Assembly (NCBI RefSeq): GCF_001294645.1
Contig: NZ_CP011868.1
Location: 1,860,001-1,924,000, forward strand
DNA from: Pseudonocardia sp. HH130629-09
Lineage (GTDB): Bacteria; Actinomycetota; Actinomycetes; Mycobacteriales; Pseudonocardiaceae
Reading direction: 5' to 3'
DNA length: 64,000 nt
The notes beneath the pieces were generated by a model, which saw only the letters and a list, made by a program, of their open reading frames with translations, ran no database searches and had not been told where the DNA came from. Of the stretch, positions 1 to 7,914 are shown in pieces. The number at the start of each line of letters is the position of its first letter. Within the stretch, counting starts at the first letter, position 1. Both the position numbers and the translations under genes were made by a program.

Positions 1-1181
1 GGCTGGGGGTGGCCCGCAACACGGTGCGCTCCGCGTTGCGGGCGCCGGGCCCGCCGAAGCGGGAACGGGGCCCGCGGGGATCGCTGGCGGATGCGGTCGA
101 GCCGCAGGTGCGGGCATTGCTGGCGCAGTTCCCACGCATGCCGGCCACGGTGATCGCAGAGCGGATCGGGTGGGAGCACTCGCTGACCGTGCTCAAGGAC
201 CGGATCCGCCAGATCCGCCCCGAGTATGTCGGGATCGACCCGGTCGACCGGGTCGCCTACGCACCGGGCGAGATCACCCAGTGCGACCTGTGGTTCCCCG
301 AGACCACGATCCCCGTCGGCCCAGGCCAGGAACGGGTCCTACCGGTGCTGGTGATGACGCTGGGCTACTCGCGGTTCTTGTCCGCGACGATGATCCCCTC
401 GCGCCAGGCCGGGGACATCCTGTCCGGGATGTGGCAGCTGATCAGCGACGTCGGGCGGGTGACCCGCACGCTGGTCTGGGACCGGGAGTCTGCGATCGGC
501 GGGACCGGGCGGGTCTCGGCACCGGCCGCTGCGTTCGCCGGCACTCTGGCCACCCGGATCCGGCTTGCCCCACCGCGGGATCCGGAGTTCAAGGGGCTGG
601 TCGAACGCAACAACGGCTACTTCGAGACCTCGTTCCTGCCCGGACGTCGCTTCGCCTCCCCAGCCGACTTCAACCACCAGATCGACGACTGGCTGGCCCG
701 GGCCAACACCCGCACCGTCCGAGCGATCGGCGGCCGCCCGGTGGACGTGCTCGCCCACGACTACGCGGCGATGACTCCGCTGCCGCCGCTGGACCCGCCG
801 ATCGGGCTGGCCCAGCGGATCCGGCTGGCACGGGACTACTACGTCCGCGTCGATGCCAACGACTACTCCGTGGATCCGCAGATGATCGGCCGGTTCGTCG
901 ATGTCGCCGCCTCACCGCGCGAGGTCGTCGTCTACTGCGCCGGCCAGGTCGTCGCCCGTCACGACCGCAGCTGGGCCCGCCACGCGGTGATCACCGACCC
1001 GGCGCACCAGCACACCGCCGCGGCGATGCGCCGCGCCCTGGCCCACGACCGCAACACCCGACAGGCCGCAGCACGCCGTCACCTCGACGGCCACCCGGTG
1101 ACCCTGCGCGCACTGCCCGACTACGACGCCCTGTTCGGTGTCGACTTCGTCTCCACTGCCGAGGAAGCGAGCAGCTCATGA
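1..1181 (+). CDS. istA: IS21 transposase IstA, 5' end outside window
   Basis: DDE-type integrase of an IS21 element that cuts and joins the element ends. The frame is open from the first base. Compared with the complete copy (419 aa), about 28 N-terminal residues with most of the helix-turn-helix are missing because of the window edge. Catalytic acidic residues are visible in CDLWFPE, LVWDRESAI and EFKGLVERNNGYFE. The gene ends in an ATGA overlap with istB, the usual translational coupling. The protein is identical to the right-hand copy over the shared length, so it is probably functional. Confidence 0.93.
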   Translation, partial: LGVARNTVRSALRAPGPPKRERGPRGSLADAVEPQVRALLAQFPRMPATVIAERIGWEHSLTVLKDRIRQIRPEYVGIDPVDRVAYAPGEITQCDLWFPETTIPVGPGQERVLPVLVMTLGYSRFLSATMIPSRQAGDILSGMWQLISDVGRVTRTLVWDRESAIGGTGRVSAPAAAFAGTLATRIRLAPPRDPEFKGLVERNNGYFETSFLPGRRFASPADFNHQIDDWLARANTRTVRAIGGRPVDVLAHDYAAMTPLPPLDPPIGLAQRIRLARDYYVRVDANDYSVDPQMIGRFVDVAASPREVVVYCAGQVVARHDRSWARHAVITDPAHQHTAAAMRRALAHDRNTRQAAARRHLDGHPVTLRALPDYDALFGVDFVSTAEEASSS

Positions 1182-2029
1182 CAACCACACCACCGAAGAT
1201 CACCACCGACCCCGCTGGGAGCTCGGGGCCGGCCGGTCCGGTGCTGGCCGCGGTCCCCGACGGACTGCCGGCGATGATCGCCTACCTGACCCGGGTCCTG
1301 AAGACCCCGACCATCGCGGCCAGCTGGGAACAGCTTGCCGCCCAGGCCCGTGAGGAGAACTGGTCGCACGAGGAGTATCTGGGCGCGCTGCTGCAGCGCC
1401 AGGTCGCCGACCGCGAGTCCAAGGGCACGGTCATGCGGATCCGCACCGCGCACTTCCCCCAGGTCAAGACCTTGGAGGACTTCAACCTCGACCATCTGCC
1501 CTCGCTGCGCCGCGACATCCTGGCCCACCTGGCCACGAGCACGTTCGTCGCCAAGTGCGAGAACGTGATCCTGCTCGGCCCGCCCGGGATCGGGAAGACC
1601 CACCTCGCGATCGGGCTCGGCGTCAAAGCCGCCCACGCCGGCTACTCGGTCCTGTTCGACACCGCCAGCAACTGGATCACCAGACTCGCCGCCGCGCACC
1701 AGAGCGGCCGGCTCGAGGCCGAGCTGAAGAAGATCCGCCGCTACAAACTGATCATCATCGACGAGGTCGGCTACATCCCGTTCGACCAGGACGCAGCGAA
1801 CCTGTTCTTCCAGCTCATCGCTTCCCGCTATGAACAAGGCAGCGTCATGGTCACCAGCAATCTGCCCTTCGGCCGCTGGGGCGAGACCTTCTCCGACGAC
1901 GTCGTCGCCGCAGCCATGATCGACCGCCTCGTCCACCACGCCGAAGTCCTGACCCTGTCCGGGGACTCCTACCGCACCCGCGCCCGACGCGAGCTCCTGG
2001 CCAAACACAACCGCGCCAGCAACGACTGA
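1178..2029 (+). CDS. istB: IS21 helper ATPase IstB
   Basis: AAA+ ATPase that assists IstA by regulating target capture and transposition. It has 283 aa, normal for the family. Walker A is GPPGIGKTHLA (about residues 129-139) and Walker B is KLIIIDEVGY (about 190-199), followed by the family-typical SRYEQGSVMVTSNLPF segment. The ATG start at 1178 overlaps the istA stop by four bases (ATGA). Identical protein to the copy at 19428-20279. Confidence 0.95.
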   Translation: MTTTPPKITTDPAGSSGPAGPVLAAVPDGLPAMIAYLTRVLKTPTIAASWEQLAAQAREENWSHEEYLGALLQRQVADRESKGTVMRIRTAHFPQVKTLEDFNLDHLPSLRRDILAHLATSTFVAKCENVILLGPPGIGKTHLAIGLGVKAAHAGYSVLFDTASNWITRLAAAHQSGRLEAELKKIRRYKLIIIDEVGYIPFDQDAANLFFQLIASRYEQGSVMVTSNLPFGRWGETFSDDVVAAAMIDRLVHHAEVLTLSGDSYRTRARRELLAKHNRASND

Positions 2030-2080
2030 CCATCACCACACCACGCCGGGGGTCAGTTCCAATCCGTCGCTACGGGGTCA

Positions 2081-2285
2081 CTCCTCGCTCGCACCGCAGG
2101 AGATCCGCGCGGACTTCGAGCGGGTGGACCAGCTCGTCGAGCGTCAGCTGGCGCTGCTGGAGGCCAACGGCGGGGACACCCTCGCCGTCGCCCGCGCCCC
2201 GGGGATCGCCCAGGAACGGACGGACCCGGAGTACCAGGCCGCCGCACAGCGGATCCGGGACTACGTCCGGTCGACCTGTACCTGA
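2081..2285 (+). pseudogene. C-terminal remnant of a gene cut by IS21
   Basis: Immediately after the IS21 end an open frame of about 67 codons continues to a TGA at 2283-2285. It reads as a plausible protein tail (for example FERVDQLVERQLALLEANGG and YQAAAQRIRDYVRS, amphipathic and helical) but has no start codon or ribosome binding site of its own. I read it as the 3' end of a gene disrupted by the insertion; the 5' part is not recognisable next to either IS copy. The family is not recognised. It overlaps the end of the convergent DUF1232 gene by 25 bp. Confidence 0.5.
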
Positions 2286-2656
2286 CCGTCGACGACCGCC
2301 GGTGCGGTCCGCCGCCACCCGAGGTAGCAGTCGGCCTCGACCAGCAGCGCCCCACCCAGCCACATCGCGACGATCGCGTCGTCGCCGAGGCCGAACACGG
2401 TCAGGAACGCCTCGGGCACCAGGTCGACCGGCGACACCAGGTAGGCCAGCGCGGCCAGGAACAGGGCGACCCGGCCCCTGCCCAGGTGCGGATAGGTGCC
2501 GCGCCAGGCGTCGCCGACCATGGCGGGCAGCGCCCGGAACCGTTCGACGGGTCCGGGCTCGCCGGGGCGGCCACGACGGGTGAGGGCACGGAAGAGCGTC
2601 GCGAACGCGGCCGTGCGGCCGGCGCGGCGACCTGCGGTGGCACTCGCTGCAGTCAT
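2261..2656 (-). CDS. DUF1232 (YkvA-like) membrane protein
   Basis: 131 aa. The segment LAALAYLVSPVDLVPEAF followed by GLGDDAIVAMW is the signature of the DUF1232/YkvA family of small membrane-associated proteins of unknown function. An N-terminal basic region of about 60 residues precedes the hydrophobic core (about residues 65-105). The ATG at 2656 is the first start in frame. No operon partner is visible: it is convergent with the truncated gene at 2081-2285 and has the 10-bp tandem repeat tract upstream. Confidence 0.85.
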   Translation of the reverse strand: MTAASATAGRRAGRTAAFATLFRALTRRGRPGEPGPVERFRALPAMVGDAWRGTYPHLGRGRVALFLAALAYLVSPVDLVPEAFLTVFGLGDDAIVAMWLGGALLVEADCYLGWRRTAPAVVDGQVQVDRT

Positions 2657-2750
2657 GTCCGGTTCAACGCACGGCTCGCCCCGGTCGTTCCCGGCGAAAC
2701 GGTCACGTCACACCGGGGACGACCGGGGCGGTCGTGCGGTCCAGGGCCAG

Positions 2751-2860
2751 TGCGGGTCAGCGCGGGTCAGCGCGGGTCAGCGCGGGTCAGTGCGGGTCAG
2801 CGCGGGTCAGTGCGGGTCAGTGCGGGTCAGTGCGGGTCAGTGCGGGTCAGTGCGGGTCAG
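2751..2860. repeat. Eleven tandem copies of a 10-bp unit
   Basis: Eleven consecutive copies of YGCGGGTCAG (Y = C or T in the first position), followed by one degenerate copy. The tract ends over the last codon and stop of the CBS-domain gene, so it lies in that gene's 3' region. Perfect periodicity over 110 bp suggests slippage-prone DNA. It is not a CRISPR: the unit is too short and there are no spacers. Confidence 0.97.
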
Positions 2861-3300
2861 TGCGAGGCCAGGTAGATGTCGCGCAGCACCCCGGCCTCGG
2901 TGCTCATCTCGGCCAGCCGCTGCTTGACGACGTCACCGATGCTGATCATCCCGACGAGCCGTCCGCCGTCGACGACGGGCAGGTGGCGGTGCCGCCAGCG
3001 GTTCATCAGCCCCATGGCGTCGGCGAGCGAGTCCTCCGGCGAGCAGGTCACGACGTGCCGGCTCATGATGTCGCCGACGGTGAGGTCGAGCAGGCCGGCG
3101 CCGTCGGTGGCGAGCCGGCGCACGATGTCGCGTTCGGAGACGATGCCGTCGACGCGTTCCCGACGGCCGTCGTCGGAGACGACGAGCGCGCCGATCGCCG
3201 GCGGTCCGGCGAGGCGGGTCGCGGCCTCGGCGATGGTGTTCCACGACAACACGGTCTGCACCGTGTCGCCCTTGATCCGCAGGATGTCCGACACCTTCAT
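2857..3300 (-). CDS. CBS-domain protein, Hrp1-like
   Basis: 147 aa with two CBS domains that fill the whole protein: about residues 8-60 (VQTVLSWNTIAEAATRL, GIVSERDIVRRLA) and 75-130 (SRHVVTCSPEDSLADAMGLM, HLPVVDGGRLVGMISIGDV). CBS pairs bind adenine nucleotides; the ligand here is unknown. A stand-alone CBS pair of this size resembles mycobacterial hypoxic response protein 1. The start at 3300 is chosen over an in-frame one at 3375 because a GGGAGA Shine-Dalgarno lies just upstream and the family begins MKVSDIL. It shares a divergent control region with the MarR gene. Confidence 0.9.
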   Translation of the reverse strand: MKVSDILRIKGDTVQTVLSWNTIAEAATRLAGPPAIGALVVSDDGRRERVDGIVSERDIVRRLATDGAGLLDLTVGDIMSRHVVTCSPEDSLADAMGLMNRWRHRHLPVVDGGRLVGMISIGDVVKQRLAEMSTEAGVLRDIYLASH

Positions 3301-3334
3301 GGAACTCTCCCTTCGACGGCCCCTATTGTTGCGC

Positions 3335-3353
3335 TTGCGCAGTAGTTGTGCAA
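3335..3353. promoter_or_regulatory. Inverted repeat, candidate MarR operator
   Basis: TTGCGCA-N5-TGTGCAA, arms matching at six of seven positions, in the 120-bp divergent gap between the CBS gene and the marR-type gene. Position and half-site size fit a MarR-family dimer acting on one or both promoters. Binding is inferred. Confidence 0.5.
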
Positions 3354-3420
3354 TGACAAAGATTGATCGACGCAACGGTCAGCGCGGAGTAAAGATCGCT
3401 GGTGAGGGAGGTGGACGGGG

Positions 3421-3918
3421 ATGATCGACACGGACGACCGAGATCGGGATCACCTGGACGGCGCGGCGGTGGAGGCGGGCCTGGCGCTCGCGCGCGCGTT
3501 CACCGGCATCAGCGTGCGCGCAGTGGCGGCGGCCGGGGATGCCGTGACCGTGCCCCAGCTGCGGGTCCTCATGCTGATCGCCGAGGCGGGGCAGACCAAC
3601 GTCGCCGCGGTCGGGCGCGAGCTCGACGTCCACCCGTCGAACGCCACCCGCGTCCTCGTCCGTCTCGGCCGGGCCGGTCTGGTCGACCGTCGGCCCGACC
3701 CGGAGGATCGGCGACACCTGCTCGTCGAGCTCACCCCGGCCGGACGGGAGCTGATCGGCGAGATCGACGCCCACCGTCGCGCCGCGGTCGCCGACCTGCT
3801 GGACCGGGTGCCGCCCGAGCGACGGGCGGGTGCGGCGGAGCTGCTGAGCGCGCTGGCCGACGCGACAGGCCCGACGACGCCCCCGACCTCGGCGCACCGG
3901 ACCGCCGGCCAGCGCTGA
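3421..3918 (+). CDS. MarR-family transcriptional regulator
   Basis: 165 aa winged-helix regulator. The core helix-turn-helix and wing are clear: VPQLRVLMLIAEAGQTNVAA, LDVHPSNATRVLVRLGRAGL, then the wing RRPDPEDRRHLLVELTPAGR (about residues 40-120). MarR proteins act as dimers and are usually released from DNA by small phenolic or oxidant ligands; the ligand here is unknown. It is divergent to the CBS gene, with a candidate operator at 3335-3353. ATG start preceded by a purine-rich GAGGGAGG stretch. Confidence 0.92.
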   Translation: MIDTDDRDRDHLDGAAVEAGLALARAFTGISVRAVAAAGDAVTVPQLRVLMLIAEAGQTNVAAVGRELDVHPSNATRVLVRLGRAGLVDRRPDPEDRRHLLVELTPAGRELIGEIDAHRRAAVADLLDRVPPERRAGAAELLSALADATGPTTPPTSAHRTAGQR

Positions 3919-4017
3919 GCCTGCCGGGCTTCGCCCCGTTGCGGGTGTGCGCCGAGCTCGGCCGCCGCCACCCCGCAGCGGCCCGGGTCGGACCGCGCCG
4001 CACTACCCGACTGCGAC

Positions 4018-4407
4018 CTACCGACTGCGGCGCGGACGGCGGACCCGGCGCACCACCAGCACCGTCCCCACCCCGGTCGCGACGGCGCCGCCGACATAGG
4101 GGACGGCAGCCCTGGCGATCTCCCCCGCCCGTCCGACGAGCGCCGCCCGCCGCGCCGCCAGCCCGTCACCGAGCCGGTCCAGACTGGCCCGCAGCTCGCG
4201 CGCGGCCGCGACGACCTGGTCGTCGCGGCCGTCGGACCGCGCGGAGAGCCGGTCCCGCAGCTGCTCGGCGGAGACCTCGCTGAGGTCGATCTCCTCGGCA
4301 GTGTCCTCCGGCGCCTCGCCGTCCTCCGGCGCCTCGCCGTCCTCCGGCGCCTCGCCGTCCTCCGGTGCCTCGCCGGCCGGACCGGCCCCTGCGTCGTGAC
4401 GGCCCAC
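4018..4407 (-). CDS. Hypothetical protein with EAPEDG repeats and a C-terminal hydrophobic segment
   Basis: 129 aa, family not recognised. Order of parts: a short Gly/Ala-rich start; four copies of the hexapeptide GEAPED (about residues 13-36); an acidic then amphipathic helical stretch (SEVSAEQLRDRLSA, VAAARELRASLDRLGDGLAA); and a C-terminal hydrophobic segment AAVPYVGGAVATGVGTVLVV ending in an Arg-rich tail. This looks like a small tail-anchored or membrane-associated protein. The GTG start has a strong GAGGAGGA ribosome site. Convergent with the MarR gene. Confidence 0.65.
   Translation of the reverse strand: MGRHDAGAGPAGEAPEDGEAPEDGEAPEDGEAPEDTAEEIDLSEVSAEQLRDRLSARSDGRDDQVVAAARELRASLDRLGDGLAARRAALVGRAGEIARAAVPYVGGAVATGVGTVLVVRRVRRPRRSR
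4303..4374. repeat. Four tandem 18-bp units inside the gene at 4018-4407
   Basis: Four near-perfect copies of an 18-bp unit (gtcctccggcgcctcgcc; the last copy has one change) encode the GEAPED hexapeptide repeats. The unit is a multiple of three, so copy-number change would keep the frame. Confidence 0.9.
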
Positions 4408-4528
4408 GACTCCTCCTCACGTCCGGCGGGCCGCCCGCCGGCCCGCCGGGACAGTGAACCCGCCACGGTCCGCCGCGCGCACCCTCAGGAGATTCGCGGG
4501 CAATCCATGTTGCATCGGCGAGCAGTCG

Positions 4529-4538
4529 CGATATATCG
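4529..4538. promoter_or_regulatory. CGATATATCG palindrome, candidate PadR operator
   Basis: A perfect 10-bp palindrome, extended on the left by TCG, in an otherwise GC-rich region upstream of the padR-type gene. AT-rich palindromes of this kind are typical autoregulatory sites of PadR-family repressors. Assignment rests on position and symmetry. Confidence 0.55.
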
Positions 4539-4698
4539 TTATGGCACACGAGCCGATCGAAGAGGGAGGCTCACGACGAGAGGACGACGCGTCATGACCA
4601 CGCGCGACATGTTCCGGAGCCCGTTCGGGCCCCGCACCCACCGACACCCCCGGGGCCACCGCGGCGCCGGGTTCCCCTGCAGCCCGGAGGAGGCAGCC

Positions 4699-5415
4699 AT
4701 GCACGACACCCCCGACTTCCACGGCGACGACCGTGACGACACCCGCCACGAAGGCGGACCCGGCCACCGCCGGGGCCGCACCCGCGGCCGAGGACGTGGC
4801 CCTGACGGGCGGGGCTTCGGCCCCGGCCGCGGGTTCGGCCCCGGTGGGCCGTTCGGCCCCGGTGGGCCGTTCGGCCCCGGCGGCCCCTTCGGCCCGGGCG
4901 GGTTCGGGCCCGGCGCCTTCGGCCCCGGGTTCGGCCCGAGTGGGCATCGCGGCCGCCGCGGCAAGCGTGCCCGCGGCGACGTGCGCACCGCGGTACTCGC
5001 GGTCGTCGCCGACGGCCCGCGACACGGTTACGAGATCATCCAGGAGATCACCGGCCGCTCCGGCGGGCAGTGGAAGCCGAGCCCCGGCTCGGTCTACCCG
5101 ATGCTGTCCCAGCTGGAGGACGAGGGTCTGGTGCGTTCCGAGCAGACCGAGGGCCGCAGGGTCGTGCACCTGACCGAGGAGGGCACTCGGCACGTCGAGG
5201 AGCACCGCGCGGAGCTCGACGCGGTGTGGGCGCCGTTCGCCGAGGACGCCGAGGACGCCGAGTCCGACCCGGCGAGCGGTCTGGTCACCGAGCTCGGCCG
5301 GCTCGCCGCCGCCGCGCGGCAGGTCGCCGAGGCCGGCTCCGAGGCGCAGGTGGCGTCCGCGACCGAGGCGCTGACCGAAGCGCGCAAGGCGCTGTACCGG
5401 CTTCTGGCCGAGTGA
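4699..5415 (+). CDS. PadR-family regulator with Gly/Phe/Pro-rich N-terminal tail
   Basis: About 238 aa. The C-terminal half is a PadR winged helix: DVRTAVLAVVADGPRHGYEI, GQWKPSPGSVYPMLSQLEDE, then LVRSEQTEGRRVVHLTEEG. A helical dimerisation region rich in Ala/Glu follows. The N-terminal 85 residues are disordered: an Asp/His/Arg stretch, then repeats of FGPGGP encoded by 18-bp DNA repeats (about 4832-4900). I chose ATG 4699 because GGAGGAGG lies six bases upstream; an in-frame ATG at 4594 with a weaker site would add 35 residues. Probably autoregulated through the palindrome at 4529-4538. Confidence 0.88.
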   Translation: MHDTPDFHGDDRDDTRHEGGPGHRRGRTRGRGRGPDGRGFGPGRGFGPGGPFGPGGPFGPGGPFGPGGFGPGAFGPGFGPSGHRGRRGKRARGDVRTAVLAVVADGPRHGYEIIQEITGRSGGQWKPSPGSVYPMLSQLEDEGLVRSEQTEGRRVVHLTEEGTRHVEEHRAELDAVWAPFAEDAEDAESDPASGLVTELGRLAAAARQVAEAGSEAQVASATEALTEARKALYRLLAE

Positions 5416-5432
5416 GCAGACCGCCAGGCGGG

Positions 5433-5466
5433 GACGGGGCGGGGCCGATCGGGTCCCGCCCCCGTC
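5433..5466. terminator. Hairpin between convergent padR-type and MFS genes
   Basis: Arms GACGGGGCGGG and CCCGCCCCCGTC (one bulged C) enclose about 11 bases, directly between the stop codons of two convergent genes. Likely a bidirectional terminator without a U-tract, as is common in actinobacteria. Confidence 0.65.
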
Positions 5467-5471
5467 GTCGT

Positions 5472-6770
5472 CTACCGGACCCGTCTCCGGCGCCGGTTGC
5501 GGCGCAGCGCCTCCCGGAGTGGCGGGACGACAGTGCCCTCGGCGGCCATGACCCGGCGGGCCTTGCGTCGCGCGAGGACGACCGCGACGGCGGTCAGCGC
5601 CCAGATCGGGAACTGCACGAGCCAGGCCAGCCGGAACGCCTCGGGGGTGTAGCCGCCGGACATGCTGAGCACGAGCCCGACCAGCAGCGTGGTGGTGAGC
5701 GAGGCGGTGAACCCGCCGACGTTGACGATCCCGACGGCGGTGCCGCGCCGGTGCGCGGGGTTGGACGTCCGGGCGTAGTCGAAGCCGACCGCGGAGCAGG
5801 GGCCGTTCGCGGCGAGCACCACCACGAGCAGCACGAGGAGCCACAGCGGCGCGGGCGGCGGGACGAGCAGCACGACCGTCCACACCAGCGCGGTCGCGCC
5901 GATGACCGACAGCACGAGCCAGGACCGGCGCAGCGGGTGGCGGGCGGTGAACTCGCCGAACACCGGCCCGACGACGGCACCGACGAGGACGAGCAGGGTC
6001 AGCATCACCGACGCACCGGCAGGGCTCATCCCCTGCCCGGCGACGAGGTAGGGCACGCCCCAGAGCAGCGCGAACACCAGGCCGGAGAACTGGGTGCCGG
6101 CGTGCGACCAGAGCCCGAGCCGGGTGCCCGGGTGGGCCCAGGCGCCCGTGAGGCCGTCGAGGACCTCGCGGGGGCTGCTCGCGGGCGCCGGGGCGGGGCT
6201 GCCGGGCGGGCGGTCGCGGAACACGGCGAGCACCGCGACCGCGGCGACGACACCGATCCCGGCGGCGGACAGGAACGCCGTCGTCCAGCCGTAGGCGTGC
6301 AGGACGGTGGCGAGCGGGATCGCGGAGAGCACCTGGCCGAACTGGCCGAGCAGGGCGGTGACCTGTGTCATCAGCGGTACCCGGCGCGGCGGGAACCAGG
6401 TGGACAGCACCGACAGCACCGAGATGAAGGTCAGGGCGTCGCCGACGCCGACGAGCACCCGAGCGGCGACGGCCAGCGGCAGCGAGGTGGCGACGGCGAC
6501 GAGCACCTGCGCCGCGGTCATGGTGACGGCGCCGGCGAGCACCATGGTGCGGGCGCCGAAGCGGTCGAGGAGCAGCCCGACCGGCACCTGGAGGGCGGCG
6601 TAGACGAGCAGCTGCAGGACGAGGAAGCCGGCGAGCACGGTCGGGGACGCGTCGAACCGGTCGGCCGCCTCCAGCCCGGAGACACCGAACGAGCTGCGGT
6701 GCAGCACCGCCACGACGTAGGCGAACAGACCGACGGACCAGACGAGGTAAGCGCGACGTGACGAGTGCAT
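5472..6770 (-). CDS. MFS transporter
   Basis: 432 aa with about twelve hydrophobic segments in two halves, and a central loop around residues 195-215 (RDRPPGSPAPAP). The A-motif-like GLLLDRFGARTM sits between TM2 and TM3, and a second-half counterpart is near DYARTSNPAHRRGTAVG. The substrate cannot be told from sequence. The protein ends in an Arg-rich tail. ATG 6770 is the first plausible start, before MHSSRRAYLVWSVGLFAYV. It is divergent to the PAC2 gene and convergent with the padR-type gene. Confidence 0.88.
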   Translation of the reverse strand: MHSSRRAYLVWSVGLFAYVVAVLHRSSFGVSGLEAADRFDASPTVLAGFLVLQLLVYAALQVPVGLLLDRFGARTMVLAGAVTMTAAQVLVAVATSLPLAVAARVLVGVGDALTFISVLSVLSTWFPPRRVPLMTQVTALLGQFGQVLSAIPLATVLHAYGWTTAFLSAAGIGVVAAVAVLAVFRDRPPGSPAPAPASSPREVLDGLTGAWAHPGTRLGLWSHAGTQFSGLVFALLWGVPYLVAGQGMSPAGASVMLTLLVLVGAVVGPVFGEFTARHPLRRSWLVLSVIGATALVWTVVLLVPPPAPLWLLVLLVVVLAANGPCSAVGFDYARTSNPAHRRGTAVGIVNVGGFTASLTTTLLVGLVLSMSGGYTPEAFRLAWLVQFPIWALTAVAVVLARRKARRVMAAEGTVVPPLREALRRNRRRRRVR

Positions 6771-6917
6771 GACGGACGGCCATTCTGGTCCATCCCGGCG
6801 GTCCGGGGTGTCCTGGCGGGGTCGTGTCACACGGGGTCGGTGGTCACATGGTGACCGGGCAGCCGGTAGGGGGCTCCGGATAGGGTCGCGGTGCACGCCA
6901 CGACTCGGAGGACGCCG

Positions 6918-7895
6918 GTGCTCGATCCCGCTCAGCTGTACCAGGTCGACCCGGCCGCGCCGGCTCTCGACGAGCCGGTCCTGATCGTCGTGCTGGACGG
7001 GTTCGTCGACGCCGGCAACGCCGGTGCGCTCGCGGTCGGCGCGCTGACCGACGAGCGCGAGGCGGTCCGGGTGGCCCGGTTCGACGTCGACCAGCTCGTG
7101 GACTACCGGTCGCGACGCCCGCCGCTGCGGTTCGAGACCGACCGCTGGGCCGACTACGACCCGCCGGAGCTCGACGTCGTCGCGCTGACCGACACCGGGG
7201 ACACGCAGTACCTGCTGCTCGCCGGTCCGGAGCCGGACATGCAGTGGGAGCGGTTCGTCGCCGCGGTCGGGCTGCTGGTCGAGCAGCTCGGGGTCCGGCT
7301 GGTGATCACGTTGCAGGGCATCCCGATGGCCGTGCCGCACACCCGTCCGATCGGGGTGACCGCGCACGGCACCCGCCCGGAGCTGGTGGAGGGCCACACC
7401 CCGTGGTTCGCGACCGCCGACGTCCCGGGCAGCGCGGCCGCGTTGCTGGAGTACCGCCTCGGGCAGGCCGGGCAGGACGTGGTGGGCTACGCCGTGCACG
7501 TGCCGCACTACCTGTCACGCTCGGCGTACCCGCAGGCCGCGCGGGTGCTGCTGGACCACGCGGGGCTGTCGGCGGGGCTCTACCTGCCGACCGAGACGCT
7601 GACCCGTGCCGCCGAGCAGGCGGAGTCCGAGATCGCCGAGCAGATGGCGGGGTCGGAGGAGGTCGGGCAGGTCGTGTCGGCGCTGGAGGAGCAGTACGAC
7701 CAGGTCGTCGCGGCTCGGGAGTCCGGTGACCTGCGGGACGGTCTGGAGGGCGGCGAGCTGCCCAGTGGCGACGAGCTGGCAGCGGAGTTCGAGCGGTTCC
7801 TCGCCGGCGGGGGCGACGACAAGCCCGGCGGGAAGTCCGGCGACGACGAGCCGCCGCACGAGCCGCCCGCTCCCCCGCTGCCGCCCGCGACCTGA
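6918..7895 (+). CDS. PAC2 family protein
   Basis: 325 aa. It matches the actinobacterial PAC2 (proteasome assembly chaperone-like) family: DEPVLIVVLDGFVDAGNA near the start, then FDVDQLVDYRSRRP, VGLLVEQLGVRLVITLQGIP and HVPHYLSRSAYPQAA. The molecular role in bacteria is unsettled; a link to the Pup-proteasome system is suggested only by homology. The C-terminus is acidic and proline-rich (DDEPPHEPPAPPLPP). The start at GTG 6918 is preferred over GTG 6891 because CGGAGGA precedes it. Convergent with the RiPP operon, with only 19 bp between stops. Confidence 0.88.
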   Translation: MLDPAQLYQVDPAAPALDEPVLIVVLDGFVDAGNAGALAVGALTDEREAVRVARFDVDQLVDYRSRRPPLRFETDRWADYDPPELDVVALTDTGDTQYLLLAGPEPDMQWERFVAAVGLLVEQLGVRLVITLQGIPMAVPHTRPIGVTAHGTRPELVEGHTPWFATADVPGSAAALLEYRLGQAGQDVVGYAVHVPHYLSRSAYPQAARVLLDHAGLSAGLYLPTETLTRAAEQAESEIAEQMAGSEEVGQVVSALEEQYDQVVAARESGDLRDGLEGGELPSGDELAAEFERFLAGGGDDKPGGKSGDDEPPHEPPAPPLPPAT

Positions 7896-7914
7896 CCGGT
7901 CCGCCCCCGGCGGT

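Larger units (their letters stand above)
1..2080 (+). mobile_element. IS21-family element, left copy, cut by window start
   Basis: Contains the istA and istB genes of an IS21-type element. The right terminus ends in the motif GGGGTCA at 2074-2080, preceded by an internal repeat of the same motif near 2048-2054, as in the right copy at 19377-21587. The sequence matches that copy in inverted orientation wherever I compared them, so the duplication is recent. The left end lies outside the window. The four bases after the end (ctcc) also follow the other copy, so the exact boundary could be a few bases longer. Confidence 0.9.

Noticed and set aside
2751..2860. Possible CRISPR array
   Set aside because: The 10-bp units are directly contiguous without spacers, and no cas genes are present.
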